Assembly: GCA_965150505.1 (NCBI GenBank)
Contig: CBCTVZ010000030.1
Coordinates: forward strand, 1-22,437
Direction: 5' to 3'
Length of the DNA: 22,437 nt
Source of the DNA: JAGZHZ01 sp965150505
Lineage (GTDB): Bacteria > Bacillota > Clostridia > Lachnospirales > Lachnospiraceae
The notes beneath the pieces were generated by a model, which saw only the letters and a program-made list of their open reading frames with translations, ran no database searches and was not told the origin of the DNA. A program made the position numbers and the translations under genes. This document shows positions 7,327 through 13,798 of this stretch, one piece after another. The first letter of the stretch is position 1, and each line of letters starts with the position of its first letter.

Positions 7327-7785
7327 GTGAAAAAATATCTAGATGAACGTCAGGAACAGATCGTGAATCATATAGGTTCTTGTGCTTTTTTAGTGATGTT
7401 TATAATTTGCGCAATCAGTATTATAGTCCAGATGATATTTTTTGGGGAGGATTTAAAAAGTGTTGCGGGGGAGACTGTTACAATGATAGGAGGGGGAATT
7501 GTTTATATTATTTTAAGTGTAAGAGAAGGTGTATTTCTAAAAAAAGGCAGCATTTTGACAATTAAAGATCATCTTTTGTACAGCATTATATTTTCTGGCA
7601 TTTTCAGTGTCATTTTTTATTTTACAATTCGTGGAAAAGGTGCAGAAGAGATTCAGGCTGGGAAATATGCAGGTATGTTTTTCGGGGGAATTATGATTGT
7701 GGGATTCCTGATCTCTTTGGCTATTGGAAAATGTACAGAGGTTTTTTTAAAGAGAGAAGAAGAAAAGTATAAAGATAAAGAATAA
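7327..7785 (+). CDS. Four-TM membrane protein of an XRE-linked family (DUF6773-like)
   Basis: The 152-residue product starts MKKYLDERQEQIVNHIG, a short charged DERQ-type cytoplasmic start often seen in small membrane proteins next to XRE regulators. It has four hydrophobic segments, near residues 17-36, 46-64, 83-101 and 113-134, and a charged C-terminal tail (KREEEKYKDKE). The start is GTG, set by GGGAGG at 7313-7318 eight bases upstream. It lies three bases after the regulator stop codon, so the two genes form an operon. No catalytic motif is visible. The DUF6773 assignment is from memory of similar proteins and unverified. Function unknown. Confidence 0.82.
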   Translation: MKKYLDERQEQIVNHIGSCAFLVMFIICAISIIVQMIFFGEDLKSVAGETVTMIGGGIVYIILSVREGVFLKKGSILTIKDHLLYSIIFSGIFSVIFYFTIRGKGAEEIQAGKYAGMFFGGIMIVGFLISLAIGKCTEVFLKREEEKYKDKE

Positions 7786-7805
7786 AAAAGAAAAGGGGGA
7801 TCATT

Positions 7806-8153
7806 ATGGGAGAAAGCAGACCAGTAAAATTATGTTCTGTTAGAAGCAGAATTGAGGCAGAAATGATGATTGATATTTTAAAACAAAATCAGATTCCCTC
7901 TTATCGAAAGCCTATAGGAAGCGCTGAAGTGATGGATATTTATACCGGAAATTCTATGTTTGGTGAAGATATTTTTGTAAGTCAGAACGATATTGACAGA
8001 GCAAGAGAAGTAACGGGAGAACTCTTTCAAAACAAGAATGAAGAAAGATGTGAGGCACAGCAAAAGCAGTCCAGTACGGGAAAAATTATAATTGTAGCCG
8101 TCCTTGTGGTTTTTGCAGCGGTGATGGGATGGATTTTCTTCTTTGGAGTCTAA
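7806..8153 (+). CDS. DUF2007-like protein with a C-terminal membrane anchor
   Basis: The 115-residue protein begins with a ferredoxin-like segment, VKLCSVRSRIEAEMMIDILKQNQIP, then FGEDIFVSQNDIDRAREV. This is the pattern of the DUF2007 'putative signal transducing protein' family, in which a protein compares neighbouring elements through a small alpha-beta domain. A hydrophilic linker rich in E, Q and K follows, and one transmembrane helix near residues 93-113 anchors it with the domain in the cytoplasm. AAAGGGGGAT just upstream of ATG 7806 is a strong ribosome-binding site. It is the last gene of the XRE operon, 20 bases after the membrane protein gene. Its role is unknown. Confidence 0.82.
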   Translation: MGESRPVKLCSVRSRIEAEMMIDILKQNQIPSYRKPIGSAEVMDIYTGNSMFGEDIFVSQNDIDRAREVTGELFQNKNEERCEAQQKQSSTGKIIIVAVLVVFAAVMGWIFFFGV

Positions 8154-8280
8154 ACGAGAAGAACTTTTTGGGCGAGTAAACTATTAAGTGTGCAAAAGAA
8201 ATAAAAAAAGTTTTGTCTAAAAATTGAAGAAAAAGGAATAATTAATTGTAAAAGAAGATATCAATAAAAATATCATTATA

Positions 8281-8320
8281 GCGAAAGGCAAATCTGAGAA
8301 TGGTTTGCCTTTCGCTTTTT
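8281..8320 (+). terminator. Strong intrinsic terminator between convergent genes
   Basis: GCGAAAGGCAAA pairs perfectly with TTTGCCTTTCGC across an 11-base loop, followed by TTTTTT on the plus strand. On the minus strand no immediate U-tract follows, so it mainly ends the XRE operon, though the convergent MATE transcript also runs into it. Confidence 0.92.
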
Positions 8321-8332
8321 TGTTTAAAAATT

Positions 8333-9661
8333 TTAGTAATGATAGACAGCTCTTTTTTTCATGATAAAGGCCAAAGAAACGATGCAGGCGATCAATTCTG
8401 CCACAACAATCGAAATCCAAATACCATCGATTCCGAGAATCAAAGGCAGCAGTAAAACGGATGCGACCTGAAAAACAAGAGTACGCAAAAAAGAAATCAA
8501 TGCGGAAATCAATCCATTGTTCAATGCAGTGAAAAAGGAAGAAGCAAAAATATTGATACCTGCAAAGAGGAATGAGAACGAATAAATAGTAAATCCTCTC
8601 ACTGTCAGTTCCAGAAGATCCAAGTCATAGCTGACAAAGATTTTTGAAAGCGGTCTTGCCAGAAATTCAGATAGAGCAAGCATACTGAGTGAAGAAAAAA
8701 TTAAAATCCGAAAACTCTTTTTTAGCAGACTTTTTAGCTCTCCATGATTTTGAGCGCCGTAGTGATAGCTGATTACAGGCGCTGTACCGATAGAATAGCC
8801 GATGAAGATAGCAAGAAAGATCATGTTGACGTACATCAGAACACCGTATGCGGCAACTCCGTTTTCACCAGCGTATTTGATCAGCTGTATATTGTAAAGC
8901 ATACTGACAAGGGACATCGAGATATTAGACATCAGTTCAGAAGAACCGTTGATACAAGCTTTCCATAAGGCGCGGCCATCAAATTTTGTTTTACCAAGCT
9001 GTAGAAGACTTGTATTTTTTCTTGAAAAATAAAGCAGTGGAATCACACCGCCAAGTGTCTGACTCAGAGCTGTCGCTGCAGCGGCACCGGCAAGTCCCCA
9101 GTGAAATACAGCCATAAAAAGCGCATCTAAAATCATGTTTGCTACTCCGGATATAACTGTGACATACAGTCCAAGGTTCGGCTTTTCAGCAGTGATAAAA
9201 AAACTTTGAAATTCCATCTGCAAAATAAAACCTGGCACAGCTAAGATGACAATACGGCCGTATAGAACGCATTGGTCAAGCAAAATTCCTTCTGCTCCCA
9301 TAAGCTGGGCAATCGGTCGGATCAGAAAAAAAGAAAGTCCAGCGATTACGATACCTAAAATAAAAGAAACGTATACAAAGAGAGAAAAAAGCTCATTTGC
9401 TTTTTTTAACTTATTTTCACCCATTGTTTTTGCAATCAGGGCGCTTCCTCCTGTGCCGAACATAAATCCGACAGCGCCTAGTATCATTAGAAACGGCATA
9501 ATAAAGTTGACAGCCGCAAATGGTGTCTTTCCTACAAAATTGGAGACAAAGACACCGTCCACCACACCATAGATGGAAGTGAAAATCATCATGATGATGG
9601 ATGGAAATGTGAAACGCAATAATTTTTTATATGTAAAATGATCAGATAATTGAATACGCAT
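8333..9661 (-). CDS. MATE-family multidrug/cation exporter
   Basis: The 442-residue protein has about twelve hydrophobic segments arranged as two six-helix halves. It opens with a short cytoplasmic start and FPSIIMMIFTSIYGVVDGVFVSNFVG, the first-helix signature of bacterial MATE transporters (DinF/NorM superfamily). It should exchange drugs or metabolites for sodium ions or protons at the inner membrane. GGAGGAAAT directly precedes the ATG. It lies 100 bases downstream of the MarR gene on the same strand with no terminator between, so both are read from the MarR promoter. Export of the ligand sensed by MarR is a reasonable inference. The substrate is unknown. Confidence 0.93.
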   Translation of the reverse strand: MRIQLSDHFTYKKLLRFTFPSIIMMIFTSIYGVVDGVFVSNFVGKTPFAAVNFIMPFLMILGAVGFMFGTGGSALIAKTMGENKLKKANELFSLFVYVSFILGIVIAGLSFFLIRPIAQLMGAEGILLDQCVLYGRIVILAVPGFILQMEFQSFFITAEKPNLGLYVTVISGVANMILDALFMAVFHWGLAGAAAATALSQTLGGVIPLLYFSRKNTSLLQLGKTKFDGRALWKACINGSSELMSNISMSLVSMLYNIQLIKYAGENGVAAYGVLMYVNMIFLAIFIGYSIGTAPVISYHYGAQNHGELKSLLKKSFRILIFSSLSMLALSEFLARPLSKIFVSYDLDLLELTVRGFTIYSFSFLFAGINIFASSFFTALNNGLISALISFLRTLVFQVASVLLLPLILGIDGIWISIVVAELIACIVSLAFIMKKRAVYHY

Positions 9662-9761
9662 ATTTCCTCCAAAAAAATATATATTTATAATACATCGCAG
9701 AATATTTATGGGAACAAAAATTTATTGATTATAGAATAAAAGATTTTTTGCCCATTGCGTG

Positions 9762-10199
9762 TTAAAGATGTTTTAGTTCATTTTTAAATGCAGCTACATA
9801 ATTCTGAATTGCATCAAAATATTGTTGTTTTGCTTCAGAAGACCAAGAGTCAAAAATTCGATTCTCAATATCAATAATTTTTGCAACAGTTTGTTCGCAC
9901 AGTTGCTTTCCCTTTTCTGTCAGAAAAACCATCTTTCTTTTTCCATCAGAAGCCTTCAGATAGAGAATATCATCCGCTTCCAACTTGCGGATAGATGAAT
10001 TGATTGTCTGTTTGCTCAGGCATGTTAAGACACAGATGTCATTTAAAAGACAGCTTCCGCCTTCGTTGCAGAGCGTATACAAAATAATCGTAGAACTGTC
10101 AGACATTCCCAGTTTCAGAGAGGCCTCATGATAGACTGCGTCTAATTCACTTTGCAGATAGTTAAAATGTTTTAGAGATTCAGAGATTTTGATATTCAT
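9762..10199 (-). CDS. MarR-family transcriptional regulator
   Basis: The 145-residue protein has the MarR winged-helix layout. An N-terminal dimerisation helix is followed by the recognition region CVLTCLSKQTINSSIRKLEADDILYLKASDGKRKMVFLTEKGKQL, where the wing carries the conserved DGRxxxxxLT-type pattern. A long C-terminal helix completes the dimer arm. Cysteines near residues 42, 54 and 58 could make it redox-sensitive, which is only a suggestion. GGAGGAAATTCT precedes the ATG. It heads the unit with the MATE exporter, and an inverted repeat over its own promoter suggests autorepression relieved by ligand. Confidence 0.92.
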   Translation of the reverse strand: MNIKISESLKHFNYLQSELDAVYHEASLKLGMSDSSTIILYTLCNEGGSCLLNDICVLTCLSKQTINSSIRKLEADDILYLKASDGKRKMVFLTEKGKQLCEQTVAKIIDIENRIFDSWSSEAKQQYFDAIQNYVAAFKNELKHL

Positions 10200-10227
10200 A
10201 GAATTTCCTCCAGTTTGTCTTTGGTAT

Positions 10228-10259
10228 GAAATCGGACGAAAATATTGTAGTACGATTTC
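10228..10259. promoter_or_regulatory. Inverted repeat flanking the marR -10 box, probable MarR operator
   Basis: GAAATCG at 10228-10234 and CGATTTC at 10253-10259 are perfect inverted arms separated by 18 bases that contain the minus-strand -10 box. Both arms carry an adjacent CGGAC on the plus strand (10233-10237 and 10259-10263). Binding would block the promoter. Confidence 0.55.
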
Positions 10260-10272
10260 GGACTATTGTCAA
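10244..10272 (-). promoter_or_regulatory. Sigma-A promoter of the marR-MATE unit
   Basis: On the minus strand, TTGACA (10272-10267) and TACAAT (10249-10244) are separated by 17 bases. This is one of the better promoters in the window, and its -10 box lies inside the inverted repeat. Confidence 0.85.
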
Positions 10273-10337
10273 TGGAGAAAATTTTTGTATAAAAAATGTA
10301 TAAAACAGACAGAAAGCAGATAAAAAATACAAAAAAA

Positions 10338-10366
10338 TAGACAAGTCTTTTAGAATGTGATATCAT
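10338..10366 (+). promoter_or_regulatory. Promoter of the AGCS symporter unit
   Basis: TAGACA at 10338-10343 and TATCAT at 10361-10366 are 17 bases apart, with a TG one base before the -10 box (extended -10). The transcript would start near 10373 and carry a leader of about 100 bases. Confidence 0.65.
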
Positions 10367-10418
10367 TTTTACAAACATAAAGGTAAGGAAGCTTATACAT
10401 TTAACAGAGGGCATAAAG

Positions 10419-10469
10419 ATGGCAGTCATTGCTGATATGTTTTCTATACTAAGAAATAAGAGGGTTTAA
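10419..10469 (+). CDS. Short leader ORF (16 codons) upstream of the symporter
   Basis: ATG 10419 opens a frame encoding MAVIADMFSILRNKRV and ends with TAA at 10467-10469, four bases before the symporter ATG. AGAGGG at 10406-10411 is a good Shine-Dalgarno seven bases upstream. The symporter's own Shine-Dalgarno (AGAGGG at 10459-10464) lies inside the last codons, an arrangement typical of translational coupling. It may be a regulatory leader peptide or a tiny coupling ORF. No run of a single amino acid codon is present, so classical attenuation is not obvious. Support is the ribosome-binding site and the position only. Confidence 0.5.
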   Translation: MAVIADMFSILRNKRV

Positions 10470-10473
10470 GGTT

Positions 10474-11865
10474 ATGCTACAGATTATTGAAACAATCAAT
10501 AAGGCAGTCAATGATTTTGTCTGGGGTGTTCCCGCTATGATTTGCATTATCGGTGTCGGATTATATCTGACAGTGCGAACGAATTTTTTACAAATTCGCA
10601 AGTTCCCTTATGCAATGAAAACAACGGTCGGAAGAGTATTTAAAAAGAAAGATGCTTCAGATGGGGCATTGACACCATTTCAGGCAGTCTGTACAGCTCT
10701 GGCTGGTACAGTTGGAACAGGAAATATTGCCGGAGTAGCCGGAGCAATCGCAATCGGAGGTCCAGGAGCAGTATTTTGGATGTGGGTGTCCGCTTTGCTT
10801 GGAATGTGTACCAAATTTGCAGAAGTAACACTAGCCGTTCATTATCGTGAAAAAAATGAACATGGCGATTATGTAGGCGGTCCAATGTACTATATTAAAA
10901 ATGGTCTTGGAAAAAAATGGCATTGGCTGGCAGTGATTTTTTGTATTTTTGGTGTGATGACCGTATTTGGAACAGGAAATGCAACACAGGTCAATACCAT
11001 CACAACAGCAATCAATTCTGCTCTTCAGAATTATAATATTCTTCCAAAATCTGCTGTGGATACGTTCAATCTGGTAATGGGAATTGTACTGGCTGTGCTG
11101 GTAGGAGTGATTCTTTTAGGAGGAATTAAGAGAATCGGAAAAGTGACAGAAAAATTAGTTCCTTTTATGGCTTTACTTTATATTCTGTTGGGAATTGGAG
11201 TCGTAGTTTTAAATATCAAAAATGTACCGGAAGTATTTTCTTCTATTGTATATGGCGCATTTAATCCTCAGGCTGTCACAGGCGGAATTGTGGGAAGCTT
11301 TTTCTTAAGCATGAAAAAAGGTGTTTCAAGAGGAATTTTTTCAAATGAGGCAGGACTTGGAACAGGTTCTATCGCACATGCGTGCGCAGATACAAAAAAT
11401 CCAGTACATCAGGGATATTTTGGAATATTTGAAGTGTTTACGGATACAATCGTCATCTGTACATTGACAGCGCTTGTTATCTTGTGCAGTGGTGTGCCAG
11501 TAAATTATGGTGAAGCAGCTGGCGCAGAATTGACCATTTTAGGATTTACTTCCACATATGGAAATTGGGTTTCTATTTTTACAGCGGTTGCAATGTGCTG
11601 TTTTGCATTTTCAACCATTATTGGATGGGGACTGTATGGCGCTAGATGTATCGAGTTTTTATTCTCTTCTAAAATGATCAAACCATTTATGGTGATCTAT
11701 TCTCTGGTGGCAATCATTGGAGCAACGATGGATTTAGGACTTTTGTGGAGCATTGCAGAGACATTTAACGGATTGATGTCCATTCCGAACTTGATCGCAT
11801 TGTTCTTACTTTCTGGAACAGTCGTAAAACTGGTAAAAGAAAGTCAAAAGACAAGAAAAAAATAA
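10474..11865 (+). CDS. AGCS-family sodium/alanine-glycine symporter
   Basis: The 463-residue protein is an amino acid:cation symporter of the AGCS family. It has the family signature region ALAGTVGTGNIAGVAGAIAIGGPGAVFWMWVSALLGM, and the conserved EAGLGTGSIAHACADTKNPVHQGYFGIFEVFTDT in the second half. About ten hydrophobic segments are present. It should import alanine or glycine, driven by sodium, at the inner membrane; substrate preference within the family is not visible. The ATG at 10474 is four bases after the stop of a 16-codon leader ORF and uses AGAGGG at 10459-10464. It has its own promoter and terminator and is a single-gene unit apart from the leader ORF. Confidence 0.95.
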   Translation: MLQIIETINKAVNDFVWGVPAMICIIGVGLYLTVRTNFLQIRKFPYAMKTTVGRVFKKKDASDGALTPFQAVCTALAGTVGTGNIAGVAGAIAIGGPGAVFWMWVSALLGMCTKFAEVTLAVHYREKNEHGDYVGGPMYYIKNGLGKKWHWLAVIFCIFGVMTVFGTGNATQVNTITTAINSALQNYNILPKSAVDTFNLVMGIVLAVLVGVILLGGIKRIGKVTEKLVPFMALLYILLGIGVVVLNIKNVPEVFSSIVYGAFNPQAVTGGIVGSFFLSMKKGVSRGIFSNEAGLGTGSIAHACADTKNPVHQGYFGIFEVFTDTIVICTLTALVILCSGVPVNYGEAAGAELTILGFTSTYGNWVSIFTAVAMCCFAFSTIIGWGLYGARCIEFLFSSKMIKPFMVIYSLVAIIGATMDLGLLWSIAETFNGLMSIPNLIALFLLSGTVVKLVKESQKTRKK

Positions 11866-11873
11866 AATTTTAA

Positions 11874-11926
11874 AATGCCAAATCTCAGACAGAAAAAGAT
11901 ATTCTGAAAGAGATTTGGCATTTTTT
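11874..11926. terminator. Intrinsic terminator, probably bidirectional
   Basis: AATGCCAAATCTC pairs with GAGATTTGGCATT, and TCAGA/TCTGA extend the pairing inward. A T-tract follows on the plus strand (11921-11926). On the minus strand the hairpin is followed by TTTTAAAATTTT, so it may also serve the convergent histidine kinase unit. Confidence 0.88.
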
Positions 11927-11953
11927 GTAAAATAAGAGAACGATAACAGAATG

Positions 11954-12023
11954 ATAAAAGAAAAAATATAAAAGAAAAAATATAAAAGAAAAAATATAAA
12001 AGAAAAAATATAATAGAAAAATT
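11954..12023. repeat. 14-bp tandem repeat, four perfect units plus one degenerate unit
   Basis: The unit ATAAAAGAAAAAAT is repeated exactly at 11954, 11968, 11982 and 11996. A fifth unit at 12010-12023 differs at a few bases. It lies between the ends of two convergent transcription units. On the minus strand it is T-rich, and on the plus strand T-poor. Copy-number variation by slippage is likely. Confidence 0.9.
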
Positions 12024-12048
12024 AGAGCAGTACAAAGTGATTGTTAAA

Positions 12049-13065
12049 TTATGATTCAGAAAAGGAGTAGATCTTTCCTTTTGGAAATACAATCGTTATT
12101 TTTGTATACTCGTTTTCTTTGGAATCCATGCTTAATTGAAGACCAAGTCTGTCACACAGCTTTTTTGATAGATACAGTCCCATACCAGTTGAATTTGCTT
12201 TTTTTCTATTAGAACCGGTAAAACCTTTTTCAAATACTCTTGCTTGTTCCGACTGTCTGATACCACAGCCATTGTCCAAAAGAATAAGGGAGATGCTTGT
12301 ATCATGATCCAAAGCGTATATGGTCAGTTTATTTTCGGATTTATTAAAATATTTGATAGAATTTTGAATGATCTGTGAAAAGATAAAACTGAGCCACTTT
12401 TCATCTGTATATACGGTATGATCCATAGAATGAAGATCTACCGTCACTTTTAATTCCATTAAGGAATGACGAAATTTTAAAATGACGCTGTGCATCACTT
12501 CTTCGAGATTCAACGGTTTTACAAAATAATCTTTTTCGGGATTTTCACTTCTGGCGTAATACAGCATCTGTTCTACAAGCTGAAAGATTTTATCGGTTTC
12601 TTTTTTCAAGGTGTAATTTTTAGAATTATCGAAAGTCAGCGACAATGCTCCGATTGGAATTTTAATCTCATGGGCAAAACTTTCTACATATTCCTGATAT
12701 TCCTGCTTTTCGGTTAAAATGTCACTGATTTTATCATTCATTGCCTTACATGCTTTTTTCAGCGCATAGTAGTATGCGGCGTTTTGAAATTCTTTTGGTT
12801 TTTTTAGAATGTCAGCGATATAATAAGTCTCATCGAGATTGTCTGTTAAATGGACAATCCGGTTGTATTCCTTTACTTTTTGTTGATATAGTAAAAACTG
12901 AAAGAGGATTTGAATGGTAAGAAAGAGAAAAAGAAATAAAAAAATGTAAAAACGGTCTACCCCATAAAAAAAGAGTAGAAATATCGTGCATATCAAAAAG
13001 AAGATCTGAAATAGCAGATCTAGTATTTTTTCTTCTAAAAATGTAAAAAAATTCAAAGTTTCCAT
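12049..13065 (-). CDS. Bce-type intramembrane-sensing histidine kinase
   Basis: The 338-residue kinase has two closely spaced transmembrane helices near residues 13-34 and 39-60 with almost no extracellular loop, the hallmark of BceS-like kinases that sense through their partner transporter. The H-box is FAHEIKIPI with His132 as phospho-acceptor. The N-box is QIIQNS with Asn235, the G1 box DNGCGI is at 264-269, and the G2 box STGMGLYL is near 292-299. The gene overlaps the response regulator gene by 13 bases and has a GAGGAAAGGG ribosome-binding site inside it. It should phosphorylate the adjacent regulator when the BceAB-like transporter is working on an antimicrobial peptide. This is knowledge of the family, not shown here. 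Confidence 0.92.
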   Translation of the reverse strand: METLNFFTFLEEKILDLLFQIFFLICTIFLLFFYGVDRFYIFLFLFLFLTIQILFQFLLYQQKVKEYNRIVHLTDNLDETYYIADILKKPKEFQNAAYYYALKKACKAMNDKISDILTEKQEYQEYVESFAHEIKIPIGALSLTFDNSKNYTLKKETDKIFQLVEQMLYYARSENPEKDYFVKPLNLEEVMHSVILKFRHSLMELKVTVDLHSMDHTVYTDEKWLSFIFSQIIQNSIKYFNKSENKLTIYALDHDTSISLILLDNGCGIRQSEQARVFEKGFTGSNRKKANSTGMGLYLSKKLCDRLGLQLSMDSKENEYTKITIVFPKGKIYSFSES

Positions 13066-13712
13066 CCCTTTCCTCTTATATTTTCTAAAAGATGCGTGAT
13101 GCCGATTTCACGCATTTTCTTTTTGAGACGCGTCATATTGACAAGCAAAACATTTTCATCGAGATAATATTTATCATTCCATAATTTCTCCAACAATTCA
13201 TCCTTACTGATAATTTTATCATCATTCATAAAAAAGTAATATAAAATCCGAAATTCATTTCGTGTCAGCTCTGTACTTTTATCGCGATATTTTAAAACAG
13301 ACAGGTGCAAGTCTAGGATACAGTCTTTTTTTACGATTTCACGAAAATTATTGGGATCGGAAAGCTTTAATGCGCGTTTGATTTTTTCTAATAAAATAAG
13401 GGAATCGTATGGCTTGGGAATAAAATCTATTCCGCCTACCTGAATACTTTTTAATTCATCTTCATTTGTATCGCGGCTTGTGACAAAAATAATCGGGACA
13501 GAAGAAGATTTTTTTATCTTTTCGCAAACTTCATATCCGTTTTCAAATGGCAAATTGATATCTAATAATACGAGATCTACATCGTATAGCGATAATTCTT
13601 TTGGCAGATCTTCAAAATCTGTCAATGTGACAGTATCATATCCGTGACTTTCTAATAGTTTACACAGTTCAATACGGGTGACTTGATCGTCTTCAATAAT
13701 TGCAATTTTCAT
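13053..13712 (-). CDS. OmpR-family response regulator of the Bce-type module
   Basis: The 219-residue regulator has a receiver domain with acidic pocket E7-D8-D9, phospho-acceptor Asp51 in LVLLDINLP, Thr78 and Lys100 (PKP). An OmpR/PhoB-type winged helix follows from about residue 125, with LTRNEFRILYYFFMND and LENIRGKGWKL. It should bind upstream of the ATPase gene and induce the transporter when phosphorylated. GGAGGGAAA lies about eleven bases upstream of the ATG. It sits directly downstream of the permease gene and ends inside the kinase gene. Between it and the permease is a hairpin that could reduce read-through. Confidence 0.94.
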   Translation of the reverse strand: MKIAIIEDDQVTRIELCKLLESHGYDTVTLTDFEDLPKELSLYDVDLVLLDINLPFENGYEVCEKIKKSSSVPIIFVTSRDTNEDELKSIQVGGIDFIPKPYDSLILLEKIKRALKLSDPNNFREIVKKDCILDLHLSVLKYRDKSTELTRNEFRILYYFFMNDDKIISKDELLEKLWNDKYYLDENVLLVNMTRLKKKMREIGITHLLENIRGKGWKL

Positions 13713-13769
13713 AAATATAGTTTCCCTCCGAGTTTTATAAAGGTACAGTAAAACTTGAAAAATTTTAAA

Positions 13770-13798
13770 GAGGAGAGTCAGAAAGCTGAACTCTCCTC
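13770..13798 (-). terminator. Hairpin spanning the permease stop codon, possible attenuating terminator
   Basis: GAGGAGAGT (13770-13778) pairs with ACTCTCCTC (13790-13798), and TCAG/CTGA extends inward with one bulge to a four-base loop. On the minus strand TTTAAAATTTTTC follows. The stop codon of the permease lies inside. It may lower expression of the two-component genes relative to the transporter. Confidence 0.5.

Noticed and set aside
11954..12023. CRISPR array
   Set aside because: The repeats are directly adjacent with no spacers and are A-rich 14-mers, so this is a simple tandem repeat.
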